Shown: positions 48,421 to 61,056 of the stretch, one piece after another
Numbering within the stretch: position 1 is the first letter of the stretch
Layout of the letters: the number at the start of each line of letters is the position of its first letter
Source of the DNA: Solanum dulcamara
Lineage: Eukaryota; Streptophyta; Magnoliopsida; Solanales; Solanaceae
NCBI RefSeq assembly: GCF_947179165.1
Contig: NC_077242.1
Location: 39,998,097 to 40,062,096, forward strand
Length of the DNA: 64,000 bases
Reading direction: 5' to 3'
Position numbers and translations under genes: made by a program
The notes under the pieces: model-generated
What the model saw: the letters and a program-made list of their open reading frames with translations, nothing else
Told to the model about the DNA's origin: nothing
Database searches by the model: none

Positions 48421-49130
48421 ATATATATATATATATATACCACAAAAGCCTTAAAATCTTAGGCAAGTTCTAAAGAAGGTGACATTTTTTTTAAATAGAA
48501 GGCTTAAATTAAGTTGCAAAAATAATAATCAAAATCGAAAGTATCTAACCAATAAAAATACTTTATCGTGTGTTTGGTGTTCATCTGAACCAAATAATAG
48601 GTCGAGTGTTTAAATAATATTTCTTGGCAAATTTAAGGTGCATCAATGTATTTCTTCTAACATATTTATATCTTAAATATTTGGAGAAACTGTATAATTG
48701 ATTTAACCAAATTCTTCATTCTTACATTTTTAAAAGATATTGAATTCAATCATTGTTATGTAAACAAATAGGACTGTTGCATTTAGTATAAGCCCATTTA
48801 TTTAAATAATATAATATATATTAGTAAATTGTATTGTAAATATTAAAACAGTAATAATAACTACTGAAAGTAATAAAATACAGAATCTGAAAAATTAATG
48901 TAAGAACAAAATCGAGCCCACTGAATGCACAGTGTGTCCTTAAGGAAATTATTTCCCTCAACGTACCTGAGGTTTTTGGAATTTTTCCTCCCATGATAGA
49001 ACGATTTACTCACCAAAATAGAGGTACTGCAAATTCTGGTGACTGAGAACCATTCGAAGGCTGTATATCACACGAGTTTGAGGAAGTGCAGAAAGAAGAA
49101 GAAGAAGATGTTATTTCAGAAATTTCGTAT
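48421..49130. other. AT-rich DNA, no gene seen
   Basis: It starts with a short (AT)n run after the A-tract. 48900-49060 has a less AT-rich block ('tccttaaggaaattatttcc') that looks like part of another repeat, not identified. Confidence 0.35.
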
Positions 49131-49192
49131 CGAACATTCTGAGGATTAAGAAGCTTAAGAGACATTCCGAGCTAAAGAGTGTAGGGTGTAAC
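49131..49192 (-). repeat. 3' LTR remnant of E
   Basis: 62 bp match the outer end of the 5' LTR (56400-56461); beyond 49131 the similarity stops. Confidence 0.7.
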
Positions 49193-49215
49193 AATTTCCC
49201 CCCTTTAGAACATTC
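49193..49215 (-). promoter_or_regulatory. Polypurine tract of E
   Basis: On the minus strand, 'gttctaaaggggggaaatt' directly precedes TGTTACACC of the LTR; upstream is the conserved 'aaggacgaatg' block. Confidence 0.75.
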
Positions 49216-50828
49216 GTCCTTGAATGTTAACTTACCTCATAGGGTTTCACAAGGATTTCAGGGGTTCTATATAACCGTCATCTCTCAATCCATTTAGGGG
49301 TTTGGATTACCTTTGTACATAGGGAACAAGTCTGGATATATTCTCTCTCTCTCCTTTTTGACTTCCCAGGTCATCCTCTTTTTGGTTTTTGTTTTGCCAT
49401 AATACCTTGATGGAAGTCACATCCTAGTTCACAACCTTCTAATTTGCTGTTCTAACATGGTTATAGGTTGTTCCTCGCAGGATTCTATTTCGTGGACATC
49501 ATCTATGGGACACAATCTGGGTGGATCACCAGTATATTGTGAAGTATCCGTATCAGACGTACTGGGTGTATAGTTTCATAATTAGGTATAAGTTCAACTG
49601 ACAGGCAACTTTTTCCATCTTAGAAGCAACTTGATAAGGTTCGATGTACTTTGGGCTAAGTTTTCTTTTTCTCGCCGAATCTTATTACTCCCTTCCTGGG
49701 TGACCCTGTCATGAACATCTAAACATTAATTTGAACTCTGACTGTCGATGTCGATTATCTGCATATCACTTCTGCCAACTCTAGGTTGCTAACCAATAGC
49801 TTGCTCAATCATGTCGGGGCTTTTTAGTCTTTTCCCCAATAGGGGGACTTACATACTCTGTCAGACAACATCTTGTACAAGGCCATCTGGATACTGGAAT
49901 GGTAGTTATTCTCAATGGGCTGATTCATTAGCCTACTCACAATAACCCATAGAGCACCCTACTTTTGCGGAGTATAAAATAGGTTCGTAATGAAGTTGAT
50001 AATTTGGGAACCCTTAGCCTCTTATAGTCCTTCTTAACTCCTTTCAAAACCTTAACTGGCACTCTACATTTTGGGTTTTGTTTTTCAATCCTTAAAGTTG
50101 ACTTTCATAGTCATTCTGTGCTCCGTCTGTCATTACTTGATATAATTCTGAAAGAATTTGGCATATAAGTCCGCCATCTTTTAGTAACCCATTAGTTCTG
50201 CTCCTCTTGGTTAAACTATTTCACAATTTCCTTATCCCAGCTTATCCCAGCTTGTAATATTTTAGATACGTTATCTCGTGTTGTCCTTTACCTTTACGGG
50301 AATATAAGAAGGTGTTCAACTTAACCTGAGAGATATCTTAGCATCGTCTCGCTGGGTCTCATGTGTTACCTTGCTGTTTTCTTCCTTATCCTACAATTGA
50401 TATCGGGGTAGATCCTTGGTCCAACCATGGCCATGTCTTACTTTTCCCATAGTACTAATTCCATCTCGATAGTTTGGTTTAACCTATCTTCCCATCTCTC
50501 AATAGGGTATCTAAAATATCACAACTATATTGTCATGATTGAACCCCTATTCCTTTTATCATGTACTTAATCACTTAGCCTAAGGCTTATACATACATAT
50601 CCGTAGGTTGCACAACTATTTTGATGCAACTTGTAGAAGGTAGATGTAGTCTTTCCATTTTCTAGTTCCTTATGCTATACACATCTCATTCATATTGGAA
50701 CTTGATTCTCCCATCTTATCATACTTCTTTCTTCTCCTTTGATATCCTTATCTTCTATCATAGGAGGTTTTCTATTCCTTGTCCTTGGTTATCTATCTAT
50801 CGCAACATCATTTGCGATCAACTCTATA
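49216..50828 (-). pseudogene. Decayed integrase and chromodomain region of E
   Basis: On the minus strand short stretches remain readable: MTWEVKKE from a chromodomain at about 49350-49375, then KLSPKYIEPYQ at about 49645-49680 and DRVTQEGSN at about 49690-49720 from the integrase C-terminal module. Stops and shifts are so frequent that no open frame survives. Upstream parts to 50828 are recognisable only by position. Confidence 0.55.
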
Positions 50829-51682
50829 GCCAATATTTTGGCTTTTGGTCTAGCATGATGTCATTCAATGTCTTCTTAAAAACTTCTTAACACTGCCTTA
50901 CATAGCATTCTGACTTTTATCCAATTATTAGAGGCTCCCAGACTTTCCTAACTTGGTTCAGCAAGGGATCTTATTAAAGTTTAAGCATCCATCTTAAATG
51001 TGTTGCCATATCAATTGCCTTCACCCGACCCTTGCAATTTTCTCATTGGCTTCCCCCCTTCAGAGGGTACTTACACCTTTATCTACTTATACCTTGCCCT
51101 ATGTCTCTATGTTCATCCTTAATTTCGTCCAATCTCTTTCCCCAATCTACTTGGTACTGTATCATGTCCCCATCTTTCTGTATATTTTACAACCTGATTA
51201 TCTGTGTACGGAACCTTGGCTAAATAACAAGGCAACGAGAACCTTTCCAAACCTAGCCAATATTTTGGCTTTTGGTCTAGCATGATGTCATTCAATGTCT
51301 TCTTAAAAACTTCTTAACACTGCCTTACATAGCATTCTGACTTTTATCCAATTATTAGAGGCTTCCAGACTTTCCTAACTTGGTTCAGCAAGGGATATTA
51401 TTAAAGTTTAAGCATCCATCTTAAATGTGTTGCCATATCAATTGCCTCCACCCGACACTTGCAATTTTCTCATTGGCTTCCCCCCTTTAGAGGGTACTTA
51501 CACCTTTATCTACTTATACCTTGCCCTATGTCTCTATGTTCATCCTTAATTTCGTCCAATCTCTTTCCCCAATCTACTTGGTACTGTATCATGTCCCCAT
51601 CTTTCTGTATATTTTACAACCTGATTATCTGTGTACGGAACCTTGGCTAAATCACAAGGCAACGAGAACCTTTCCAAACCTA
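50829..51682 (-). repeat. 427-bp tandem duplication within E
   Basis: Units 50829-51255 and 51256-51682 differ by about six substitutions (about 98.5% identity). Paired frames at 50998-51285, 51032-51223, 51459-51650 and 51521-51703 are copies of each other and not genes. The duplication is far younger than the element's decay. Confidence 0.9.
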
Positions 51683-53258
51683 GTGAGACATCTCCTCTAT
51701 TAGTCTGTACTTGAAAAATGTGACCCAGGAAACAACTCATCCAAGGCCATATTCTATTTATCTTTATGTAAGCTTAATACACACTTGTAGCTATTTCAAT
51801 TTGAACTAGGCAACACTTGTATTCCGACGATGATTGTCCAAGGTTCTCTCAGAGTAGTAGCTTTATCCCCACCTATATCCTTTGCTTTTTGGGGTGAATG
51901 GAAGTTGCTCCATTTATTCCTTAAGTTTGACTTCTTTGCCTCTTAAGGATTCCATTATTTTTGGGGTGACGTTGTGTACACACATCGTTCCTTTATATCT
52001 TGTGCCCCTTTCTCTTACTGTGTACCCAACATAGGCTTTCAACTTATTCAATACCTACCAAGTGTGCCTTACTAGCGGTCTTACTTTATCCCCATATTGT
52101 TATACCACACCTTTACATTCATACTTGCGTATCCTCCTTTTAGTTCATACTTATTTTCAGTTCATGACCTCTCTCTAGGGTGGTTCGGTTAGAATTTCTT
52201 TCTCCAATTAGTTGGTGGAGAATTAATAAACTATTATCATAGAGTTCTTCCCAACAGTTGTTAGAAGAAAACTAGAATCCCTTAAACATCACAGTACTTC
52301 TTAATACTTGGCTCACGTGGTCTCCCCCTGAGTTTATCCTCGAGTCATGAACAACTTATCCAATTTATAACTAGGAGTTGGGGGCTTGATACTTTTCAAC
52401 GAGAGTAAATCCTAATCGCTGGACATCTTACCCTTCAACCTGAGCTTTTTCTTTTTTTTTTCTTCTTTTTATTCCTACAACACACGTATGGCTGGAGATA
52501 CCATAGTCTAAACTTTACTGCTCAGATAGGCTTTTTTTCTCTGAAATAAAATTATCCAAGTAAAAATGGTGCCCCTTATAGACGACATGAAGAGTACCTC
52601 CTACATCTTTAGTTAAACACAATAGGAGTACTCAGTATCAACTTCCAGGATATTTTATGAAGCTATGTTTCATTCCCTTTCCTTGTTCTGCGAAAATTTC
52701 GGCAGAGTTTCCCCTATACTCCTTACTATCCCACAACCTGTACGCAGAAAATATCAATAATGCCTCACAGGGCCAACACATATGTATATTCATATCATAT
52801 CACAGCCGCACAGGGCTTTCAATATCATCTCATATCACTGCCACACAAGGCTTCCAATATTAACAATAATATAACAATAATGGACTTACCTCCTATGGCC
52901 AACTTCGAACTGCCTCTGTTGCACTTCCCTGTCTACTTTTCCCTTCAGTTTCGACTTTATATTTCAATCATATGACAATACCTTACACAAAAAATATCTT
53001 TTATGCCTTTCCTTACCTGCGTCCTTTGTAACTTCTAATATCATCAGTAACTTTCTTCCATTGATGTCGTCCTTCTGTTAAAGTCCAAAGTTAGTATAAG
53101 GAATTTTTCTATGACTTGGATCTATAGCACGATCTCAGATATAAAAGAAAGGTAACATCCTTAATGTTCTATAGCTCCCTGTTTATAGATGTGGCGCACA
53201 ATAAATCGATAATCAAGACTCTACTAGACAAGGTCTGCAGATAATCCAAGGACGAACT
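51683..53258 (-). pseudogene. Decayed pol/gag and leader region of E
   Basis: No domain can be read with confidence. 52780-52860 has repeats of 'tatcatatcacagccgcaca' type. It ends at the primer-binding site. Confidence 0.4.
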
Positions 53259-53270
53259 GCTCTGATACAA
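53259..53270 (-). promoter_or_regulatory. Primer-binding site of E
   Basis: Reverse complement TTGTATCAGAGC differs by one base from the tRNA-iMet complement TGGTATCAGAGC when aligned on TATCAGAGC. Confidence 0.65.
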
Positions 53271-53273
53271 CTT

Positions 53274-56200
53274 CTATAATGACCCAACCCCGTAGGCTAT
53301 GACTGGGGTCCGACCTGAACCCCTGTATACACATCTATCAGCTGTGGTCAAGTCAAAGTATAGACACGTAATGCATATAAATCAAGTGTAGTCAAGCCGG
53401 ACTACGAACAACATAATACGTACATGAGAACCCCCATGGGTTATAGCATTTCATATATCTGTAGCCTCTTTCATTTGTATCATAAAATGAAAGGGAACAC
53501 AAGCCGACAAGGCTGCCATAATGTAATAACACGTACAATAAATCATATAGACCTACCTAAACCAACCTAACATACACAACCCATATATACTTGTCTGCAG
53601 ACCTCTAAAAATATTAACGACAACATATGGTGGGACAGGGCCCACACCGTATCCCTAAATAAATGAAAATAATTATATACATCACCAGTCAGTGCAAAAA
53701 TTAGGCTCCGACAAAATGGAGCCTCTTCCAACTGAGTTGAATGGAATCCTAAGTTGACAGACTCCCAAAACCCGTATCTGTACCTACGGGTATGAAATGT
53801 AGCCCCCCAAGAAAAGGGGGTTAGTATGACATATGTACTGAGTATGTAAAACATAACATAATACAACTGGAGGCATATCTGAAATAGAGAAGCAGAGGGT
53901 AAAATATTAAATTAGAAACCTGTACTTATACTCAGTGGATCATAAAATTATGCATGCTCAAATTATACAATATAGCCGGCCCTATTAGGGGTCCGATGAA
54001 TCATATCTGTAGGACCATCATAGGCCCGATGCCATCACCACCTTATTATAAAACATCATCATATATATACATATGTACCCGACCCTCTAGTGAGGGACTC
54101 AGTGAGTTTTTTATGTCAATGCATTATCATGTCCTCGTATAGTTTACCCGACCCTTTAGTGAGGGACACGGTAGATAATGTAGTGAACTGTGCACGAGAA
54201 CATACCTTGGCCTGGGACTCAGTGATAGAAGGGTTACCGTATTCACGAGTAGAGTAGTGAGTAACTATATGCAATTTAAATCATTATCAGAGACTCGACA
54301 GAATAAGAAAGTTAAGCTTTTGCCTGAGGACCCGAGTAGTAGTGTAGTTATATCGAGTACCCTCTAAATGCCATTATGGACTATACCAATTGTAACTTCG
54401 GAGACCCTAGACATGTACCAGTGTAAGGCCAAGTCTCTCATGGAATCAGAAACACTTGTTATCATATATTCTTTAAGACTTAGAGCCTGTACATTTGGTA
54501 CCTCTTTAACATATAGAAGTTTCCAGGGAAATAGCTCAACTACTATAGGAGTTCAATATTCAGAAGTAAATAAGAGATGCTTAAGAATGGAATTACCCCG
54601 GATCTCATATCATATTTAACTTACAACTAGGACATGCCAACAAAGAAAGAGAATAAGCTTTATTAAGTCTGTACTTCCCTTTATGTGGTCATCATGTATA
54701 TATTTCTTACCCGGCCCATCCTAGGGCTCAGTGAACAACTATGGAGTCATAATATCATTTCATGCCAAGTTCATATCAAGAGAAAGGAGAGATAACTTTC
54801 CACACATTGCTTTTTAACACGTAGAAGCCTTAATAAGCAATACTTATTTCTTGCAGGAGTTCCAATACCAAGCAGTAGATAGGGATTATAAGGTATAATT
54901 GGAGTCCTAGTAATGGAATTACCCCCATATTTTACATCCAATTCACTTACGGCTAAGGCATGCCAAAAGGAAAGAAAGATAGCTTTACATACCTATGCCA
55001 AAAATATGCCAAGAGAAAGCTTCACATACCTCTTATGAGTTACTCTTTATCACGTTTGCCTCATCATCCTTTAAACCTATTAAACACGGAAGAAATATGA
55101 ATGTCAACCATCCTTGACTTTTCAGCATCTTAAGTTGCACACGAGTATTGATAGAACGCATTTCCTCGCTTGTCTTCTCGATTAGTTCTTTAGCTAGTTA
55201 AGGAGTTAACAAAAATCGGGAAGCATCTCTCCTATAATGTGCCATATCCGAATTTCATATTACACTCCTAATGCCTATAGAAAACCAACAAAAATAACTT
55301 GCAGCATATTTTTAAGCAATTCACACCAACAATATACAACATAAACTCCAAACGACTCGCTCGAAACTACGATACCAAAAGAGGGTTTGTAGTTTCAGTT
55401 TTGTAAAACCTTTAATTACACGAGATGGAGGGTCGGGTGGCTGAAACTAGAAGCACCCACTCCTCTTTTAAAACATGTTAAATCACCTTAACACACCACC
55501 ACACGCACGCCTTATTTCGACTACAATTTAACTATAACAATTCCAATTTAGTTTATTTTGAACATCGAGCATTTCCATGACTTTATTACACTTCTAGAAG
55601 AATAAAAGGTGTGTAATATACCCTATAACAACAAAATAAACTTAAAATTTGAAGGGAATACCTTACCTTACCAGAAATTGACCAGAACTCGCCAAAATTG
55701 TGCCTTAGAACTTCTCTAGCGCGATTTAAATGCCGTGGCTGCTTGCTATCTATTTTGTGCTGAAAAACGACATTATTTAATACTATTAATACCTCCATAT
55801 CATCATGGTATACACTAGATAATTAATTTATGGAATAAAATCGGGACTTATCCTTTTTTTCTCCCTAAGTCGTCACTCTTTTCTCTCTAAGTTAGGGTTT
55901 GTTCTTCTCTTGCCTTGGCTGATTTTTTTGAACATGTAATGAAGTTAATAGTCACATATTACATATATATAGGTGGTTATAGTAGGTTACACGTGTCATC
56001 CCCTAAGGGTGACACATGTCCAGCCCCTATTGGGCCACTGTATCATGCAATCAAGGAGGGGCTGCCATGTGGTAGTGGGGTCCACCCCCCAAGCAGGTGG
56101 GTCACCTGCTTGCTTGAGGTGCTGCCATGTTTCATATTCTCTTCCTCATGGGTTCATAATCTCGTCCTATTTTAATAGCCTATGTAATTTCTGCTACGTA

Positions 56201-56461
56201 AGCTCCGTATATCCTTAAGTAGATTAGGTATGTAAGACTCCTAAGTTAGTAGCTTACGTAGGTAAAGCTCATACTACGACTCGTTACTTGGCCTCCAAAT
56301 CCTTTTGACTTTTCATGACCCTATTTCCAACCTTCCCTCTCATGGGATATCACATTCTTCTTTCCTTAGAGTTGTGTGATAGTGTAGTAGATTATCTGAC
56401 TCACTTCATAACTTTTAAGAAGCTTAAGAGATATTCCGAGCTCAAGAGTGTGGGGTGTAAC
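53274..56461 (-). repeat. 5' LTR of E (~3.2 kb)
   Basis: It runs from TGTTACACCCC (minus strand, 56461) to the primer-binding site. It has spaced copies of 'cccgaccctctagtgaggga' (about 54078, 54148, more diverged at 53977 and 54711). A minus-strand TATATATA at 55962-55971 could be the TATA box. The frames within it (53567-53866, 54368-54619, 55915-56175) have no domains. Confidence 0.7.
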
Positions 56462-57429
56462 AATTTCTACCAGTCAAGACCTTTTATAGTGCTAAAGATT
56501 ATACTAAGTTGTATATTCAGGAGTTAGTGAGGTTTCATGGTATGCCATTATCGATTATTTAGCATAATGGTACCCAATGCAACTCTCACTATTAGAAGTC
56601 TTTTCAAAGGGGTCTCGGTACTAAAGTAAAGTTAAGCACCATATTCCATCCTCAAACTCATGGACAAGCCGAAAGGACAATTCAAATACTAGAGGATATG
56701 TTAAAGACTTGTGTGTTGGAGTTAAGAGAGAGTTGGGATGATCATCTACCTGTCATCGAGTTTGCCTATAATAATAGCTACCACTCAAATATTGAGATAG
56801 CTCTATTTGAGGCTTTGTATTGGAAACGATGTAGATCTCAGGTTGGTTGGTTCAAAATATATGGGATGACCTTTTTGGGCCCTAATTTGGTGCTTCATAC
56901 TTTAGAGAAAGTGAGAGTCAATAGATAAAGGTTGAAGATGGCTCAAAGTCATAAAAAGTCCTATTCCGATACTAGGAGAAGGGATCTTGAATTTAATGTG
57001 AATGATTTGGTATATTTGAAGATTTCACCCATGAAGGGTGTGGTTCCATTTAGTAAGAAAGGGAAATTGAGCCCTAGGTGCATATGGCCTTATAGAATCT
57101 TGAGGCATGTTGGCAAGGTTGCTTATGAGTTGGAGTTGTATTTGGAAATGACTATGGTTCATCCGATGTTTCATGTGTCAATGTTGAGAAAATGTGTCGG
57201 TGATCCAAGTTCCATTGTACCTCTAGAAGTAATGAATGTTGAAGAAAATATGACCTATGAAGAGGTCCCCATTGAAATTTTAGACCGGTAAGTTAAGAGA
57301 TTGAGGAACAAAAATGTTGCATCTATCAAAGTCCTTTGGAGAAATCAACAAGTTAAAAGTGCTACATGGGAAGCGGAAGCAGATATGATAAAACGTTACC
57401 CTCATCTCTTTTACTCTACTCAAGCCTAA
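56462..57429 (+). pseudogene. Integrase and chromodomain end of element T
   Basis: It starts mid-integrase at 56462, exactly at the LTR edge of E: FLPVK, YSAKDYTKLYIQELVRFHGM, a stop where SD of the catalytic motif is expected, FHPQT, QAERTIQ with the catalytic Glu, then FAYNNSYHS and FEALY. After a stop at 56926-56928, 56932-57291 has LKISPMKGVVPFSKKGKLSP and HPMFHVSMLRKC. The chromodomain follows a TAA at 57289-57291: SATWEAEADMIKRYPHLF, ending at TAA 57427-57429. The chromodomain and its wording fit the Tekay/Del group. Confidence 0.88.
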
Positions 57430-57639
57430 GGTACTAAGTTATTCATGCTCAAATGTTTAAGACTCCCATATTTTAGATTTTCCTAAGTCTTCATATGCAT
57501 GCATGTTTCATGAAGTTGAATTTTAAAGTTATGTTTTATGCTAAGTTTAAAGATCTCATGTTTTATGCATTTCAAGTGTCATTGTATTAATGTTGGGTTG
57601 CTAGTCCTCGTGCTATGTTCTTTTCTATGCTAATGATTC

Positions 57640-57674
57640 TCATTCGATGATGAATGTTCCCAAAGGGCAGATAT
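57640..57674 (+). promoter_or_regulatory. Polypurine region of T
   Basis: 'cattcgatgatgaatg' block then 'ccaaagggcagatat' right before the LTR start TGTAAGACCCC at 57675. Confidence 0.65.
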
Positions 57675-59971
57675 TGTAAGACCCCAAAAATATGGAAAGT
57701 CCTAAAACAAGGAACAAAGGATGAAATTTAAGAGAAATTCAGAAAATGGAACCAGTGATGAGCACAAAAGGCCATCACGGCTTATGGTGAGCACCATGGA
57801 CTGTGGTGAGCCTATGTGGTGTTGATTCGAGGCTCACACCTACAAGGAAGGGACCATGATGAGGGACCACGGATTGTGGTGAGCACCACGGGCCGTGAAG
57901 CCCTCCATGGTGACCCCTCTCCAAATCCCTCAGGAAACATTTAAAGGTAAGGACCATAGGTGACTACACGATCCGTGGACCTCTTCACAGACCGTGGTGT
58001 GTTTCCATGGTGGTCACTCCGCAGACCTCCTACAGGATATGCACCACGATCATGTTTCATGGGCTGTGATGCCTTTCACAGACCGTGAAGGTGTCCGTGA
58101 ATAAAGTTCAGAGACCCTCCCTGTAAACTCCTTAAATATTTTCCCAACTCAATCATCACGGTACCTCACCACGGGCAGCAGTGGGCACCACATACCATGA
58201 AGGGTCCCTATAAGGCTAGTTTGATCAGTTTTCAAATGGGGCATTTTTGTCTTTTCCTGTGTTTTAATATTGAAGTGAGGTCATTTGGGAGACTGAATTG
58301 ACCTATCTAAAAGCCCTAAAATCTCTCTAAGCCCCCATTCTCTCACTTAGACTCAAGACACACAAATTCTCTCCTCTCAAGTTCTCCCAAGTATTTCTAG
58401 CCAAGTTAGAATTTCATCTCAAGGCATATTCAAGTCTCCATTCCTTCTTAAGCTTTCATTAGGGATTTTCTTTACCCAATGTATGTGGATCTCATTCATA
58501 GGTTCTTCCACTCATGTAGCCCAAGTGAATTTCTAAACTCCATATTTCTATTTAAATGATGAAATCTTATGGGTTTTTACATAATGATTCCAAATGCATA
58601 GATTATGGTTTATTTGAAGTTTATTTACCTATATTGGTATATATTGACTCTCAATTTCATGAAATGTATGATTTGTCAAACTCCTTGTATGGAGGAGTGA
58701 AAGTAGTTTTAAATTGTATATGGTGGGTTGTTTTAAGATGTTTAAATTGATGTATTTCCATCACTCTCATGCATGCTAGCATTATTTTAAAAGTATTTGA
58801 AGGTTGAATGAAATGAAACCACCCAGTTCCCTTATGTTGAAATGAAGTTGGATTGAAAGCATTGACTCCAAATGAAGGTTTTATGAAAACAAATGTTTAT
58901 AATTAAAGGAATTCTTATGAAATTATTGAATAATGATGAAAGAGCGTCTTAGCCAAAGAATGAATTCTATGTGATAAGGAAAATTCTCACATATTTGAAT
59001 CAAATAAAAGGTTTTAATGAGCTATTCCACCAAATGATGATTGATGACTAAAGTTATATGAATGCTTATGTTATTATGATATTTAAATATTATTCCATGG
59101 GATAGACCTAACACCAAATGTAGCATGTAAATGGGGACTCGACCTAAGGGGTCCTTAAGTAAAGTCTCATGTTGCATTAATTATGCGCCAACATAGGAGT
59201 CTTTGTAGGCTATTGGATCCACAATTAGCCCTTAAATTTAAAGTGAAAGAAATAATTAAAGTTGACGGAGATCTACTCAGCAAGTAGTCTTCCCGTGCTA
59301 ATGTAGTGGGTTATGTTGAATTCCATGTAATAGCTCATAAGGTCTTAAATGTCAATTATGGTCATCTTTCCACAAAACAAATATTTTAATGTTATATTTA
59401 TGATGATTTATCATGCATGCATTCACTTATGTATTATGCTTATAAATACCTTAACGTTTTTCATCATATTGCATGCTCACATACTTAGTACATTCAAAGT
59501 ACTAACACATACTTTTTTCCTACATGATATCACCATGAAGGGACCGACGTTTCTCAACATTCTCCTCCCATGAAAAGTTTGATCGTATAAGGATACTACT
59601 ACTTTGGGGAGTTCCTATGTTTTGGGAACAATACCCCCTTTTACCCTTTCTAGTTCATGATTTGTATAGAGGTTTGAATTCCTTTTGAATACTTGTTTTA
59701 TTTACTACGAGGGTGAGCTAGGGACATGTTTTAGACCCCGCTAAGTCTTTAGTAGAGGTATGCTTGGACACAAATGTATGATGCTGAAATTGACTTTTGA
59801 CTTCTATTCTATGTTGAATCTCTTAGTCCCATTATCCCCTCTATTTCCGCTTGTTGTTATTGAATATCATTACCTATGAAAATCTATATGAATGCTAAAA
59901 GGCTTGGGTAAGGTACATCCGGGTGTATTATTTGTCTTGTCACAACTACGCCCTAGGCTTAAGTCGTGACA
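57675..59971 (+). repeat. 3' LTR of T (Tekay/Del-like, 2.3 kb)
   Basis: It starts TGTAAGACCCC and ends AAGTCGTGACA. Its 3' two thirds are collinear with 1-1658. It contains the CACGG/CCGTG-rich cluster at 57768-58215. The bases just after it (TTAGT) belong to the RT of F, so T inserted there. Frames at 58556-58750 and 59349-59573 have no domain. Confidence 0.85.
57768..58215. repeat. Cluster of CACGG/CCGTG palindromic motifs
   Basis: A dozen or more variants of 'accacggaccgtggtg' and halves of it occur in about 450 bp, in both orientations, so strong hairpins are possible. The 57775-57957 minus-strand frame is a by-product. Confidence 0.8.
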
Positions 59972-60252
59972 TTAGTTAATTGTCAGTAATTGATAAACAA
60001 TTGAAATGACCCATCCTTCTTCCTAACAAACAACACCGGAGTTCCCCATGTTGAAATATTTGGCCTTATGAAACCCTTATCCAACAAATCCTTTAATTGC
60101 TCTTTCAAATCCTTAAGTTCCGCCAGAGCCATGTGGAAAGAAAGAGTTGAAATAAGTTGAGTATAGGGAAGGAGGTCTATGCCAAATTTAATTTTCCTTT
60201 TGGGAGGAACACCTATCAAATCATCGAGAAACTCATTAAGTATAGGGACCAA
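59972..60252 (-). pseudogene. RT N-terminal fragment of element F, cut by T
   Basis: Reading left from 60252: EFLDDLIGVPPKRKIKFGID, then MALAELKDLKEQLKDLLDKG, FIRP and FVRKKDGS, then a stop near 59982 and the cut at 59972. The remainder of RT, RNase H and integrase are absent from the window. Confidence 0.85.
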
Positions 60253-60288
60253 CTCGAGCGTATGAGTTTTAGAATCAATATCCCTAAC

Positions 60289-60741
60289 TCATACTATTTG
60301 ATAAATGCACCCTTTGAAAATCATTTTCCGGGCCTTAAGACATGAGATGAATCGACCCTTAACCACCCAATCATCACCCTTCCATTCAAGAATAGGCTCC
60401 TCATGAAATTGAAACTTAACCCTACGGGTTCTATAATAAATGGATGTATAAAAGGCATATAACCAATCCATACCAAGAATAATGTCAAAACCAGTCATCT
60501 CAAGTTCAATAAGATAACATGGGATAACTTTATGCAAGACCAAAATGAGACAATTTCTATAAACTCTCTTGGCTAAAACCAAATCACAAACGGGAGTATC
60601 AACTGAAAAAGGCTCTAACAAGACTTCAAAGCACACATCAAATATTGTAGGAAGGTAAGGAGTAAGAAAAGACAAGTTGACACCCAGATCAAGCAATGCA
60701 TAAATATCAAAGTGAAAGACCCGTAACATACCTGTAACCAC
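60289..60741 (-). pseudogene. Protease region of F
   Basis: Same frame as the RT fragment. YALLDLGVNLSFLTPYL has Asp-Leu-Gly at the retropepsin active site, in place of Asp-Ser/Thr/Pro-Gly. FDIILGMDWL closes the domain. The final linker DDWVVKGRFISCLKARKM is typical of plant Ty3 pol. A stop at 60289-60291 precedes RT. Confidence 0.85.
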
Positions 60742-60786
60742 ATTGCGAGACTCCTCAATAACTTGCCTAGAATAGAGAGCATAGTA

Positions 60787-61056
60787 TCAATTGTTACGTT
60801 GGCCACCCTTCCGTTGAGCTTGGGAAGCTTGTTGCACTCGTCCTCCTTGAGAAAAGTTTTCTTGAAGACGACCTTCTCTTTCCTTGTTAGTACCACTAGG
60901 GCACTCAAATTGCTTGTGGTCCATCTTATCACATCTATAACAAGCACCCGTTCCTATTAAGCACCTTCTTCCATGATTCTTTCCACACTTATCACCCTTG
61001 GGAAAAGTGGGGCTACTAGAACTCACCCCACCACCTTGAAACTTAGGATATGACAC
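60787..61056 (-). pseudogene. Gag C-terminal zinc knuckle of F
   Basis: The knuckle reads CYRCDKMDHKQFEC (C-X2-C-X4-H-X4-C), preceded by CGKNHGRRCL and followed by Lys/Arg/Gln-rich sequence, as in chromovirus gag. Confidence 0.85.

Larger units (their letters stand above)
49131..56461 (-). mobile_element. Decayed minus-strand Ty3 element E
   Basis: A 5' LTR of about 3.2 kb lies at 53274-56461. The tRNA-Met-like primer-binding site is at 53259-53270, the 4-kb internal region at 49193-53258, and a 62-bp remnant of the 3' LTR start at 49131-49192. The two LTR starts share 'aagcttaagagayattccga' and TGTTACACCC. The right edge lies exactly in an integrase sequence of element T. The left part of the 3' LTR is deleted, so no TSD can be checked. 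Confidence 0.75.

Noticed and set aside
50998..51703. Four frames with near-identical proteins
   Set aside because: Arise from the 427-bp duplication in a decayed region, on the strand opposite to the element.
53567..53866. 99-aa minus-strand frame
   Set aside because: Within the 5' LTR of E, no domain, no conserved start context.
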